Shown one piece after another: positions 32,751-41,504 of a stretch of 64,000 bases of DNA. The position numbers and the translations under genes are program-made. The stretch is from contig DAOULH010000069.1 in NCBI GenBank assembly GCA_034420475.1, forward strand, positions 1 to 64,000, given 5' to 3'. The notes under the pieces are model-generated. The model made no database searches and was not told the origin of the DNA. It saw only the letters and a list, made by a program, of their open reading frames with translations. The DNA is from Bin87 sp034420475 (GTDB taxonomy: Bacteria; Chloroflexota; Dehalococcoidia; Lucifugimonadales; UBA3495). Numbering within the stretch: position 1 is the stretch's first letter; the number at the start of each line of letters is the position of its first letter.

Positions 32751-33764
32751 ATGCCTCAAACCATCCGACCTGACGACCCCCGGCTGACCTGGCAGGGGGC
32801 CATTTCATTCCATAACACCGCCGAGTGGCGGATGCCGTGGCGCATTCCCTACGAGGATCGCTCGCTGTTTCCGCCCGACGCCCTGCGCGAGCGGGCGGCG
32901 ATGCCGGCCGGCGTGCGCATATCCTTCCGCAGCGACACCGAAATCGTGGCCGGTTCGGTGGTTCCGGCGGCGGAGTCCAGCTCCATCGACCTCTACTGCG
33001 ACGGGGAATTCCAGGGGTCGGCGGCGCTGAAGGGACGGGATGGCTTCCGGTTTGACGCTTTGCCGGGCGGCGAGAAGCTGGTGGAGCTATGGCTGCCGCA
33101 GCACGGGGAGTTCCGGCTGCGTCATCTGGAAGTTTCGGACGGAGCCAGCCTGGAACCCTACGACGACCGGCGGCCGCGCTGGGTCGCCTACGGGAGCTCG
33201 ATCACCCACTGTCGCACCGCGGCCAGCCCCAGCCTGACCTGGCCGGCCGTGGCCGCGCGGGCGGCCGATTTGAACCTGACCTGCCTGGGCTACGGCGGAG
33301 GCTGCCACCTGGAGCCCATGGTGGCGCGGATGATGCGGGACCTGCCGGCCGACTATCTCTCGATGAAGGTGGGCATCAACGTGTACAACGCCGCCAGCAT
33401 CGGGCTGCGGACGTTCATGCCGGCCGTCATCGGCTTCGCGCACATCCTGCGGGAGCAGCATCCCGATACGCCGCTGGCGGTGATTTCGCCGATTTTCTCG
33501 GCGTCGCGGGAGACCACCGAGAACCCCGTCGGCTTCACCCTGTCGGCCATGCGCGCCGAGGTGGCCGAGGCGGTGGCGCTGATGCAGGCGCGTGGCGACC
33601 GCAACCTGCACTACGTGGACGGGCTGGAACTGTTCGGGCCGGAGATGGCCCACATGCTGCCCGACGACCTGCATCCCGACGCCGCGGGTTACCAGGCCAT
33701 GGGGCGGAACTTCGTGAAGAAGGTGGCCGCTACGGTGTTTGGTCGGGCTCCGGTTCCGGCGTAA
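32751..33764 (+). CDS. SGNH/GDSL-type hydrolase with N-terminal beta-sandwich
   Basis: A 337-residue protein. The first half (about 1-135) looks like a beta-sandwich (VRISFRSDTEIVAGSV...SSIDLYCDGEFQGS). The second half is an SGNH hydrolase: WVAYGSSITHC contains the nucleophile Ser in GSSI, GYGGGCHLEP carries the Gly block, MKVGINVYNA the Asn block, and DDLHPDAAGYQAMG the Asp-x-x-His pair. It probably deacylates a carbohydrate or small ester. The C-terminus overlaps the convergent YkgJ-type gene by 35 bases. ATG 32751 follows GGGAGG. Confidence 0.82.
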   Translation: MPQTIRPDDPRLTWQGAISFHNTAEWRMPWRIPYEDRSLFPPDALRERAAMPAGVRISFRSDTEIVAGSVVPAAESSSIDLYCDGEFQGSAALKGRDGFRFDALPGGEKLVELWLPQHGEFRLRHLEVSDGASLEPYDDRRPRWVAYGSSITHCRTAASPSLTWPAVAARAADLNLTCLGYGGGCHLEPMVARMMRDLPADYLSMKVGINVYNAASIGLRTFMPAVIGFAHILREQHPDTPLAVISPIFSASRETTENPVGFTLSAMRAEVAEAVALMQARGDRNLHYVDGLELFGPEMAHMLPDDLHPDAAGYQAMGRNFVKKVAATVFGRAPVPA

Positions 33765-34092
33765 TCCACTCGGAGATGGCGCAGCCGGGCTCGCGCTTGC
33801 GGGGGAACTCCCGGCAGACGCGGGGGCGCTGGTCGTAGATGCGGCAACCGGAGGTGGCAGTATCCAGCATGGGACAGCACTCGGCCGGCTGGTCCAGGAA
33901 CAGTACGTTGCCGCCGCCGTCAGGGGCGCGGCTGATCCTGGCCTCCGTGCCCAGATCAGCCGCCCGGCGATAGAAGCCGGTGACCTCGTCCGGGTCCAGC
34001 CGCAGGATGATGGGGCCGCGACAGCACATGGCGCGGCACTCCTTCATGCAGATGCGGCTGGCTTCCTCAGGGGAGAGGGTCAGGTCAGGCAT
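33730..34092 (-). CDS. YkgJ-family cysteine-cluster protein
   Basis: A 120-residue protein with conserved Cys residues in the pattern of zinc/iron-chelating YkgJ-type proteins: CMKECRAMCCRGPIILRLDPDEV in the first half, and CCPMLDTATSGCRIYDQRPRVCREFP in the second. The cluster would bind a metal, possibly an Fe-S or zinc site. Role unknown. The 3' end overlaps the SGNH hydrolase gene by 35 bases on the opposite strand. ATG start. Confidence 0.82.
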   Translation of the reverse strand: MPDLTLSPEEASRICMKECRAMCCRGPIILRLDPDEVTGFYRRAADLGTEARISRAPDGGGNVLFLDQPAECCPMLDTATSGCRIYDQRPRVCREFPRKREPGCAISEWITPEPEPDQTP

Positions 34093-34103
34093 GGCGCGAC
34101 GGC

Positions 34104-34241
34104 CTCATGCGTACCCGGCTGCGCCCGAACCGTCATCGCGAGCGCAGCGCGGCAATCTCGTCGGGGTGTGTGGAGTCTCTTTCAGCAACGAGATCGCCAC
34201 GTCGCTGCGCTCCTCGCGATGACAGGCTTGGTGCGGGCGAG
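34104..34241. repeat. Dispersed palindromic element, family A (copy 7, with outer arms)
   Basis: Opens CTCATGCGTACCCGGCT, core GTCATCGCGAGCGCAGCGCG, inner CAACGAGATCGCCACG, and closes CTCCTCGCGATGACAGGC with GGTGCGGGCGAG. It fills the gap between the YkgJ-type and Lin0512 genes. Confidence 0.8.
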
Positions 34242-34250
34242 ACGCGGCGG

Positions 34251-34595
34251 CTACTTGCCGTCTTCGATGCTGACGGTGATGATGGCGTTGGCGATCAGGG
34301 TGCCGTCGCTGCCGTCATCGTTGAGCAGTTCGAGTCCGCCCACGACGACGTTGACGTTGGCGCGACCGTGGGGCAGCGAGTCGGCGACCTCATCGGCGTT
34401 GACCTTCTCGGGGTGGGGCGCGCCGATGGTCACGTCCACCGTCATGTCGTCGGCGGTGGCGTCCACCAGGCGGGCGAACCCCAGGCTGCTGTGATGAATG
34501 GCATCGAACACGGCCCGCTTGGCCGCCAGGGTGTAATCCAGGCCGTGGACATCCACGCCCATGCCCATTTCGGTAACGCAACGCACGAGAGCCAT
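34251..34595 (-). CDS. Lin0512-family protein
   Basis: A 114-residue protein of the conserved Lin0512 family: VTEMGMGVDVHGLDYTLAAKRAVFDAIHHSSLGFARLVD, then MTVDVTIGAPHPEKVNADEVADSLPHGRANVNVVVGGLEL. These blocks define the family; the function is not known. The start ATG 34595 follows AGGAGG. The gene is divergent from modA. Confidence 0.8.
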   Translation of the reverse strand: MALVRCVTEMGMGVDVHGLDYTLAAKRAVFDAIHHSSLGFARLVDATADDMTVDVTIGAPHPEKVNADEVADSLPHGRANVNVVVGGLELLNDDGSDGTLIANAIITVSIEDGK

Positions 34596-34716
34596 TTGGT
34601 GACCTCCTGAAGGGTCGAGTGGTCTATCAAGGGAAAGGCGGCAGTCCGCAGGTGTCGCCGCCGCCGTTGGGTCATTTAACGGCAGCGCCGGCGGCAAGTC
34701 AAGGCGGGGCCGTTGC

Positions 34717-34722
34717 TATAAT
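34717..34722 (+). promoter_or_regulatory. Candidate -10 box of modABC
   Basis: TATAAT at 34717-34722 is a perfect -10 hexamer 38 bases before the modA start; no good -35 is visible 17 bases upstream. The surrounding GTTGCTATAA and TATGCGTAAC (34712-34739) form an imperfect inverted repeat and might be a ModE-like operator (speculative). Confidence 0.45.
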
Positions 34723-34759
34723 TCACCTCTATGCGTAACCGACGAGGATCAGCAGTCCG

Positions 34760-35635
34760 ATGAATCACCGTTTTCTGGCGCTGACGGCGGCGGCGTTCGT
34801 CCTGGCGGTCGCGGCCGGCGGGTGCGCCGCCGCCGCATCGCAGGAGGCAACGCCGGCGGACACGGTGACCGTGTTCGCCGCGGCTTCGCTGGCGGAACCG
34901 TTCCGCGCCGTGGCCGATGCCTTCGAGGCCGACAACCCTGGCGTCGAAGTGACGTTCAACTTTGCGGGGAGCCAGGCGCTGCGCACCCAGTTGGAACACG
35001 GAGCGCGGGCGGACGTGTTCGCGTCGGCGGACTGGGAGCAGATGGCGGCAATCAGGAGGGCCAACCTGCTGGGAAACGCCCCGGAATACTTCGCCACCAA
35101 CCGGATGGCGGTGGTCGCGCCGGTGGGCTCCAACGCCGTGCAGAGCCTGCACGACCTGGCGCGCCCGGGCATCAGCATCGCCATCGCGTCGGCGGAAGTG
35201 CCGGCCGGAGCGTACGCCCGCGCGACGCTCAACCTGATGGCGGAGTCGGCGGATTTCCCAGACGATTTCGCCGAGCGCGCGCTGGCCAACGTGGTGACCC
35301 ACGAGACCAACGTGCGGGCCGTAGCCCAGAAAGTTGCCCTGGGCGAGGTGGACGCCGGCATGGTGTACGAGACGGATGCGATGACGGGGAACCGTCAGGG
35401 TGCATACCGAGTGATCGAAATTCCGCTGCAATTCAACCCGGCGGCGGAGTATCCCATCGCGGCATTGGGGGAGTCCGCCAACCCGCAGGCCGGCCTGGAC
35501 TTCATCGCGTTTGTGCAGGGCGACGACGGGCAGGCCATCCTCCGGGACTACGGCTTTGCGCCGCCGGCCAACGTCGCCTGCCCCTGCCACGATGCAGTGC
35601 CCTCCGGGAGCGCTGCTCCGTCGTCGCCGCAGTGA
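34760..35635 (+). CDS. modA: Molybdate ABC transporter substrate-binding lipoprotein
   Basis: A 291-residue ModA with a lipoprotein signal (lipobox ending in Cys22 within LAVAAGGC). The mature part begins DTVTVFAAASLAEPFRAVADAFEADNPGVEVTFNFAGSQALRTQLEHGARADVFASAD, the classic ModA opening with the Ser residues that bind molybdate or tungstate. VDAGMVYETDA contains the conserved late Tyr region. It delivers the oxyanion to ModB. The permease and ATPase genes follow on the same strand; a family A repeat lies in the 163-base gap to modB. Confidence 0.93.
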   Translation: MNHRFLALTAAAFVLAVAAGGCAAAASQEATPADTVTVFAAASLAEPFRAVADAFEADNPGVEVTFNFAGSQALRTQLEHGARADVFASADWEQMAAIRRANLLGNAPEYFATNRMAVVAPVGSNAVQSLHDLARPGISIAIASAEVPAGAYARATLNLMAESADFPDDFAERALANVVTHETNVRAVAQKVALGEVDAGMVYETDAMTGNRQGAYRVIEIPLQFNPAAEYPIAALGESANPQAGLDFIAFVQGDDGQAILRDYGFAPPANVACPCHDAVPSGSAAPSSPQ

Positions 35636-35637
35636 TC

Positions 35638-35787
35638 CTCATGCGCACCCGGTTCTCTGCAAACCTGTCATTGCGAGGAGCGAAGCGACGTGGCAATCCC
35701 GTCGGCATGGCGACGATCCCGGCCGCAACGAGATTGCCACCCCCACATCAAGTGCGGGGGCGCAATGACAAACTGGGTGCGCATGAG
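35638..35787. repeat. Dispersed palindromic element, family A (copy 8, with outer arms)
   Basis: Outer arms CTCATGCGCACCCGGTT and AACTGGGTGCGCATGAG, core CTGTCATTGCGAGGAGCGAA and CGCAATGACA. It lies between modA and modB. Confidence 0.85.
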
Positions 35788-35798
35788 CGCGGTGATCG

Positions 35799-36647
35799 AT
35801 GATCCCGAGGTTCCTGTTGGGCAAGGGGCGGGCTGACGGCGGACGACACCAGGCGTCCCTGGGGGCGCTGGCTCCCGCAGGGATAGCGGCAACCGTCGTC
35901 TACGTGCTGTTCATCGGGCTGCCCATCGTCGCGCTGCTGGCCCGGGCGGGACAGCAGGAGGGATTCCTGGCCGGGTTGACCGGCGAACTGGTGCTCCAGG
36001 CATTGCGCCTGACGGTGATCACCAGCGTCGTGAGCATGGTCGTGGTCGTGGTTGTGGGGACGCCCTTCGCCCTGCTGCTGGCCCGCCGGCGGTCAGCGGT
36101 GCTGCGGGTCATCGACACCTTCGTGGAGCTGCCCATCGTGCTGCCGCCGGTGGCGGCCGGCGTGGCGATGCTGATGGCTTTCGGGCGAAACGGCCTGCTG
36201 GGGCCGGCTTTGGGCGGATTGGGCGTGACCCTGCCGTTCACCACGGCGGCGGTGATCTTCGCGCAGGTATTCGTGGCGGCGCCGTTCTACATACGGGCGG
36301 CGCGCATCGGGTTCGCCGGCGTGGACCCGACTTACGAGGAAGTATCGCAGACCCTCGGGGTTTCGCCATGGGCCACGTTCTGGCGGCTGACGCTGCCGGT
36401 GGCCTGGCCGTCGCTGCTGACAGGGCTGACCCTGGCGTGGGCGCGGGCGGTGTCGGAGTTCGGGGCGACAATCATGTTCGCCGGGAACCTGACCGGGCGC
36501 ACGCAGACCATGCCGCTGGCCATCATGACCGCCATGGAGTCGAGCCTGGGATCGGCGTTGGCGCTGGCGGTGCTGCTGCTGGCGATGTCCGCGCTGGCGC
36601 TGGCGGCGCTGAGCGTGCTGCTGCGGCGCACGGGGTCGACGGCATGA
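35799..36647 (+). CDS. modB: Molybdate ABC transporter permease
   Basis: A 282-residue inner-membrane permease with about six segments. The loop RAARIGFAGVDPTYEEVSQTLGVSPWATFWRLTLPVAWPSL is the ATPase-docking motif of the ModB/CysT group, and SEFGATIMFAGNLTGRTQTMPLAI is the strongly conserved ModB block. Its stop overlaps the modC start (ATGA), so the two are coupled. ATG start; the N-terminus begins 11 bases after the end of the repeat element. Confidence 0.92.
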   Translation: MIPRFLLGKGRADGGRHQASLGALAPAGIAATVVYVLFIGLPIVALLARAGQQEGFLAGLTGELVLQALRLTVITSVVSMVVVVVVGTPFALLLARRRSAVLRVIDTFVELPIVLPPVAAGVAMLMAFGRNGLLGPALGGLGVTLPFTTAAVIFAQVFVAAPFYIRAARIGFAGVDPTYEEVSQTLGVSPWATFWRLTLPVAWPSLLTGLTLAWARAVSEFGATIMFAGNLTGRTQTMPLAIMTAMESSLGSALALAVLLLAMSALALAALSVLLRRTGSTA

Positions 36648-37765
36648 GCGATCAAACCGGCGTCAACGGGGCCTCCGGCCACTTTGCGGTGAGCCTGGGC
36701 GACTTCCGCACGGAACTTGCCTTTCAGGTTGACGCCGGGCGCATCCTGGTGCTCTTCGGGCCGTCGGGCGCGGGCAAGACCACGGCGTTGCGAACGATAG
36801 CCGGCTTGGTCCAGCCGGACGCCGGGCGCATCGACATTGCCGGCCGCACGGTGTACGCGGACGGGAACGGCGCCGGAGGACGGCCGGTTTGGGTGGAGCC
36901 GCACCGCCGGGGCGTGGGATACGTGACGCAGCAGAACCACCTGTTTCCGCACCTCACGGTGCGCCGGAACATCGCCTACGGCCTGCGGGACCGGCGGAGC
37001 GAACCGGCCCGACAACGGGTGGCCGAGCTGGTGGAACGGCTGCGGCTGGACGGGCTGGAGGACCGGCGGGTCTGGCAGCTGTCGGGCGGTCAGCAGCAGC
37101 GGGCGGCGCTGGCCCGGGCGCTGGCGCCGCACCCGGACCTGCTGCTGCTGGACGAACCCTTCGCCGCGCTGGACATGGAGTTGCGACGGGAACTGGGGTC
37201 GGAACTGCGGGCAACGGTGCGGCAATTCGACGTGCCGGTGATCCTGGTGACGCACAGCCGGGAGGAGGCCCTGGCCCTGGGCGACGAGGTGCAGATCATC
37301 GATTCTGGCGTAACCGTGGCGTCGGGGCCGCCATTGACGGCGCTGGAGCAGCCGGGCCGCGGCCGCGTGGCCAGGCTGGTGGGCGTCGAGAACCTGCTGG
37401 AGATGCGGGTGACAGCGCGGCTGACCCAAGACGGCACCATGGTCTGCGCGGCGGAAGGGCGCCTGCTGGAGACCCCGCTGGCGGACGGCTGCGCGGTGGG
37501 CGATCCGGTGACCGTGGGCATCCGGGCGTCGGACATCATCCTGGCGGCCGGCCCGCTGCCGGAATCCTCGGCGCGGAACACCTGGGCCGGCGTGGTGTCC
37601 GCGGTGACGCTGCGACCGCCGGGTTACGAGGTGACGCTGGACTGCGACGGGGCGGCCCTGCGGTGCCACATCACCGGGACGTCGTTGGAGGCGATGGGCA
37701 TCGCGACCGGGCTGCCGGTGTGGGCCATCTTCAAGGCTTCCTCGTGCTTCCTGCTGAGCGATTAG
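36644..37765 (+). CDS. modC: Molybdate ABC transporter ATP-binding protein
   Basis: A 373-residue ATPase: Walker A FGPSGAGKTT (about 38-47), Q-loop region YVTQQNHLFPHLTV, signature LSGGQQQRAAL, Walker B LLLLDEPFAALD and H-loop VTHSREEAL. The C-terminal part (about residues 290-370) is a TOBE/MOP-like domain, as in ModC. It powers molybdate import with ModA and ModB. The start overlaps the modB stop by 4 bases; an earlier in-frame start would lie inside modB. Confidence 0.93.
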   Translation: MSDQTGVNGASGHFAVSLGDFRTELAFQVDAGRILVLFGPSGAGKTTALRTIAGLVQPDAGRIDIAGRTVYADGNGAGGRPVWVEPHRRGVGYVTQQNHLFPHLTVRRNIAYGLRDRRSEPARQRVAELVERLRLDGLEDRRVWQLSGGQQQRAALARALAPHPDLLLLDEPFAALDMELRRELGSELRATVRQFDVPVILVTHSREEALALGDEVQIIDSGVTVASGPPLTALEQPGRGRVARLVGVENLLEMRVTARLTQDGTMVCAAEGRLLETPLADGCAVGDPVTVGIRASDIILAAGPLPESSARNTWAGVVSAVTLRPPGYEVTLDCDGAALRCHITGTSLEAMGIATGLPVWAIFKASSCFLLSD

Positions 37766-37805
37766 GGGCAAGTCCCGCGTTGGGGCTACTTGATATAATG
37801 CCGGC

Positions 37806-38192
37806 ATGGAACGATGGCGACGGTGGTTTGCGCCAGATCGATTGCTACGGTGGCACTTTTTGGCGTCACCGTTCGGGATCGCCTTCACGACCTGGTTGGT
37901 AACACGCTGGCGAACCGGAAGCGCAGATTTTGATGAACTAGCGAACTTCGTCAGCATCAGCGCCGTAATTTACGGAGGATCAGCCGTAGCGGTGGATCTG
38001 CTGATAATGGGAGGAGCCAAAGCCGTGTTTTACGGGATAGCAACCATAATCAAGCTCCTGGACGAGAGGAAAGCCGACAAGAGGGCAGAGGCCGTCCGCC
38101 TCGTGAGCAACGACAATGCGCTCTTTGAGCAAGTCTTGGAGCAACGCAACGCCAAGGAGCGCGACCCTGATGCCCAAAATAACGGGCGCTAA
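37806..38192 (+). CDS. Small membrane protein of unknown function
   Basis: A 128-residue protein. Two hydrophobic stretches (FGIAFTTWLV; FVSISAVIYGGSAVAVDLLIM, then FYGIATIIKLL) are followed by a basic, helical C-terminus (DERKADKRAEAVRLV...LEQRNAKERD). It is not recognised. It follows modC by 40 bases, but its different style gives no reason to place it in the transporter operon. Similar in type to the small membrane proteins at 8222 and 60513. Confidence 0.5.
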   Translation: MERWRRWFAPDRLLRWHFLASPFGIAFTTWLVTRWRTGSADFDELANFVSISAVIYGGSAVAVDLLIMGGAKAVFYGIATIIKLLDERKADKRAEAVRLVSNDNALFEQVLEQRNAKERDPDAQNNGR

Positions 38193-38325
38193 CGCCTCCG
38201 CAGAGCACTGACGCCAGTGCGGTCTACGGCGTTTCGGGGCTCGTGCCAAGCATGGGATTACGCCGTCAGGTGAAACGAACGCCGGCACGCGTGAGCGAAT
38301 ACAACGATAGGAGGGCCAACCGGAG

Positions 38326-38988
38326 ATGCCTGGTTACAAGGGGATTTTGTTCGACATGGACGGGGTGCTGGTGGACAGCGAGCCGCTGTTCCACAAGGCG
38401 GTGAACGTGATGGTAGTGCGCTGCGGCGCCGCGCCGATCACGGAAGAGGAGAACAACCGCTACCTGCTGGGCACAACGGTGGAGGAGACCTGGGTCCGGG
38501 TCAAGGAACTGCGAGGTATCCCGCAGACGCCGGCGGAGTTGCTGGCCGGCTACAACGAGGTGGTGAAGGAGGTGCTGCGCTCCGACCTGGTGGCGCGGCC
38601 CGGCGTGCGAGAACTGATCGCCGAAGCGCAGCGGCGGGGCCTGCCCATCGCGGTGGCGTCGTCATCCCTGCGGGAGTGGGTGGACCTGAAACTGTCGGTG
38701 ATCGGGCTCACCGATGCCTTCCCGGTGAAGCTGGGCGGAGACGACATCGAAAACGGCAAGCCGGCCCCTGACATCTACATCAAGGCCGCGCGGCTGCTGG
38801 GGTTGGAGGCGACGGAGTGCGTGGCCATCGAGGACTCGCCCATCGGCCTGGCGGCGGCCAGCGGGTCGGGGGCCTACACGGTCTGCACGCTGACCGATTC
38901 CACGCGCCACCTGGACCTCTCGGCGGCGGACGTGATCATCGAGAACCTGGAGCACTTCGACTACGGGCTGCTGGCGGAGGGCAACTAG
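38326..38988 (+). CDS. HAD-family phosphatase/phosphoglucomutase-like
   Basis: A 220-residue HAD hydrolase: motif I ILFDMDGVLVDSEPLFHKA with nucleophile Asp10 and Asp12, motif II AVASSSL, motif III Lys in ENGKPAPDIYIKAA, motif IV VAIEDSPIGLAAASG. The four-helix cap after motif I is of the beta-phosphoglucomutase/GPH type. It dephosphorylates or isomerises a sugar phosphate or similar substrate. The last 4 bases overlap the convergent SCO1664 gene. Confidence 0.9.
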   Translation: MPGYKGILFDMDGVLVDSEPLFHKAVNVMVVRCGAAPITEEENNRYLLGTTVEETWVRVKELRGIPQTPAELLAGYNEVVKEVLRSDLVARPGVRELIAEAQRRGLPIAVASSSLREWVDLKLSVIGLTDAFPVKLGGDDIENGKPAPDIYIKAARLLGLEATECVAIEDSPIGLAAASGSGAYTVCTLTDSTRHLDLSAADVIIENLEHFDYGLLAEGN

Positions 38989-39716
38989 CCCCGGCGTCGC
39001 CGCCGGCGATACCCCGGCAGGCCGGGGTAAGTCCCTTCCTGCAAAACCCACTGCAACCGCTGCATCAATGCCCGGGCCTCAGCGGCGTCCATCATGGACA
39101 CCAGTTCGGCCACGTCGCCCGTTGGCGCCAAAAGTTGTCCGCAGAGGCGGCGCAGGGGTTCCAGCAGGCGATCCGGTATTGGTTCGTCGGCGAAATCCCA
39201 GATGGCGGTGCGGATCTTGGTGTCCGCGTGGAAGGTCAGGCCGTGGTCGATGCCCCACAGTTTGCCGTCGGGGGCGCGGAGGACGTGCTCCGGCTTGCGG
39301 TCGGTGTTGTTGGCGACCAGGTCGAAGCAGCAGATGGTGCGCAGCTGATCGGCGTCGCAGTCGCTCAGTTCCTCCCGCGTGATGGTGTAGTAGTTTTCCC
39401 GGGGGTTGTGGTCCACGTAGAGCTGAACGGAGCCGATTCCGCCCGGCCCCTCGCGGATGATGGTGAGGGGGATGAAGTCCCAGCCCAGGATGTGGCTGAG
39501 CAGATAGGCGGCATATTCGCGCTTGTACAGCGTCCCGGACGGGAAATCCCACAGGGGCCATTCGCCTTGCCGGGGCTTGTAGATGGCCAGGGCGTACCGC
39601 TCACGCAGCGAAATCTCGGCCAGGTACGTGTAGTTGGAGCCCTGCCGCGTCAGGTCGCAGCTCAGGATCTCCCCGTGCCGGAGCAGGTCAAGGTCGGATG
39701 GCCCGTCGGTGACCAC
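38985..39716 (-). CDS. SCO1664-family kinase-like protein
   Basis: A 243-residue protein of the SCO1664 family, which resembles PI3/4-kinase-like folds: LARGE-like start LRHGEILSCDLTRQGSNYTYLAEISL, YKPRQGEWPLWDFPSGTLYKREYAAYLLS (nucleotide-binding Lys region), CFDLVANNTDRKPEHVL and WGIDHGLTFHADTKIRTAIWDF (catalytic-loop-like). In actinobacteria and Chloroflexota it usually sits beside DUF3090, as here. Substrate unknown. Confidence 0.8.
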   Translation of the reverse strand: MVTDGPSDLDLLRHGEILSCDLTRQGSNYTYLAEISLRERYALAIYKPRQGEWPLWDFPSGTLYKREYAAYLLSHILGWDFIPLTIIREGPGGIGSVQLYVDHNPRENYYTITREELSDCDADQLRTICCFDLVANNTDRKPEHVLRAPDGKLWGIDHGLTFHADTKIRTAIWDFADEPIPDRLLEPLRRLCGQLLAPTGDVAELVSMMDAAEARALMQRLQWVLQEGTYPGLPGYRRRRRRG

Positions 39717-39740
39717 GGGAAAAGGCGGCCTGCCGGCCGG

Positions 39741-40274
39741 CTAGCCGGTTTCAAATACGGCGTGGCCGTTGGCGCGGGCGCAGCGGTGGCCGTCGGGATC
39801 GATGGGCGCGCCGCACAGGAAGCAGGGAGGGCGACCGGCAGCGCAGATGCGCAGCGCCTGGTCGGCCAGCTCTGACGACTGGGCCATGGTCATCCAGAAA
39901 CTGACGGACGTCTGAGCGCCGGCATCCGGGTCGTCCTCATCGCCCTCGAAAGCCTGGATGACAAAGCAGTTCGCTTCCCTATCGTATTCCAACTGCATCT
40001 GTCGGGCGCGAAAGTCCTGCTCCAGGGGATCGCCCATCCAGGGCGTTTCGCCGGGGGCGCTTTCCTTATCGCCGACCGATTCAGCCAGCTGCTTGACGGC
40101 CTGCTGGAGATACAGCGCCAGTTGCAACAGCTGCTCTTTCTCCAGCCAGATGAAGGACTGGGCTCGCCCGGCCTCCGCGACCAGTCGGAAGGTGCGCTGA
40201 CCGGGACGCCCAAAGGTTTCGGCGGACACGGACTGGGCGGCACCCATCTTATAGCGGACTTCACGCTCTGCCAT
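39741..40274 (-). CDS. DUF3090-family protein
   Basis: A 177-residue protein: FGRPGQRTFRLVAEAGRAQSFIWLEKEQLLQLALYLQQAV and MQLEYDREANCFVIQAFE are DUF3090 blocks. The C-terminus has CFLCGAPIDPDGHRCARANGH, a four-Cys-type metal-binding knuckle. It is 24 bases upstream of the SCO1664 gene on the same strand; this pair is commonly conserved, so the two probably act together. ATG start. Confidence 0.82.
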   Translation of the reverse strand: MAEREVRYKMGAAQSVSAETFGRPGQRTFRLVAEAGRAQSFIWLEKEQLLQLALYLQQAVKQLAESVGDKESAPGETPWMGDPLEQDFRARQMQLEYDREANCFVIQAFEGDEDDPDAGAQTSVSFWMTMAQSSELADQALRICAAGRPPCFLCGAPIDPDGHRCARANGHAVFETG

Positions 40275-40355
40275 GCGGCTATGATAGTCGCCGACTCTTA
40301 AGCTGGCAAGGGGCGCGCGGCCCGGAACGCATGCCCGGTTTGCGGCGGGGGAACG

Positions 40356-41483
40356 TCAGTCCTTCAGCGCCGGTATCACTTCCTTCCCGAACAGCTCTAT
40401 TGACCGCATCGTGTCCTGATGCGATAGCTGCCCGCCCTGGGCCTCCAGCAGGATGGAGCCGATGCCCAGTTCGTCGCGGATGTGGCGCAGTTTCTTGATG
40501 ACGGTGTCGGGGCTGCCCACCACCAGGTGGTAGCGGTCCTGCAACTCCTGGTACGACATCTCATGCAGCGGCGTGGGACGCCGGGCCGCCACCGCCGCCG
40601 CGCCGGCGCGGGAGGTGTAACCCGGCGGCGACCAGTATTCGCGGGGGCCGCGCAGGGGGTAGTTCATCCGCCACAGGAACGCCTTGCCCGACTCCTGGGC
40701 CTTTTCGTCGGTGTCGTTGACGTGGGCGCAGATCATGAAGGCGAACTTCTCGGGGCCGGGTTCCCAGCCGTCAGCCGCGGCGTACTCGCGGTAGCGGGCG
40801 AACAGGTTCTTGGCGACCTCCAGCGGTGTCAGGAAGGCGGCGTAGGTGTAGCGATGCCGCGCCGTCCACTCGACGGTCTCGGGGCTGCCGGTTCCGGGGA
40901 CCCACACCGGCGGATGCGGCTTCTGGACGGGCAGCATCCAGGGGTTCACCGCGCGGTAGTGGTAATGGTTGCCCTCCCAGCGGAAGGGGCCGGGGGTGGT
41001 CCAGGTCTTCACCACCAGGTCGTGGCACTCCTCGAACCGCTCCCGGTTGTGGATGGGATTGGTGTTGTTGGCCCACGACTCGATGCCGATGCCGCGCACG
41101 AAGCCGGAGATGATGCGTCCGCCGGAGATCACGTCCAGCAGGGCGATCTCCTCGGCCAGGCGCACCGGGTTGTCCGAGGTGGGCAGCATGTTGCCCAGCA
41201 TCAGGATCTTGGCCCGCTTGGTGATGCGCGCCAGGATGCCGCCGGTGATGTTGACCTCAACGTCCATGCACGACGGCGTGTTGTGGTGCTCGTTGATCAT
41301 CAGGCCGTCGAAGCCCATCTCCTCGGCGTGCTGGTACTCGTCCAGGTAGCGGTTCATCAGGCCGCTGGCGGTCTGCGGGTCGAAGTAGGTGTTGGGGAAG
41401 GTGAGCCGCATGGAGGGGAACTTCTCCGCCTCCGACTCCGGGAACTCGGCGTAGGGCATCTCGGTGAAGTAGAAAACGTCCAT
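40356..41483 (-). CDS. LLM-class flavin-dependent oxidoreductase (bacterial luciferase-like)
   Basis: A 375-residue luciferase-like TIM-barrel enzyme. It has YQHAEEMGFDGLMINEHHNT, ARITKRAKILMLGNMLPTSDNPVRLAEEIALLDVISGGRIISGFVRGIG, ERFEECHDLVVKTW and KPHPPVWVPGTGSPETVEW. The central region is closer to alkane-monooxygenase-like LLM proteins than to the F420 type at 11179-12096. It probably uses FMN and oxygen on an organic substrate. It starts 21 bases after the DUF4276-type gene ends upstream on the same strand; no functional tie is evident. Confidence 0.85.
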   Translation of the reverse strand: MDVFYFTEMPYAEFPESEAEKFPSMRLTFPNTYFDPQTASGLMNRYLDEYQHAEEMGFDGLMINEHHNTPSCMDVEVNITGGILARITKRAKILMLGNMLPTSDNPVRLAEEIALLDVISGGRIISGFVRGIGIESWANNTNPIHNRERFEECHDLVVKTWTTPGPFRWEGNHYHYRAVNPWMLPVQKPHPPVWVPGTGSPETVEWTARHRYTYAAFLTPLEVAKNLFARYREYAAADGWEPGPEKFAFMICAHVNDTDEKAQESGKAFLWRMNYPLRGPREYWSPPGYTSRAGAAAVAARRPTPLHEMSYQELQDRYHLVVGSPDTVIKKLRHIRDELGIGSILLEAQGGQLSHQDTMRSIELFGKEVIPALKD

Positions 41484-41504
41484 CAGCTTGCCTCCTGCTT
41501 GGGG

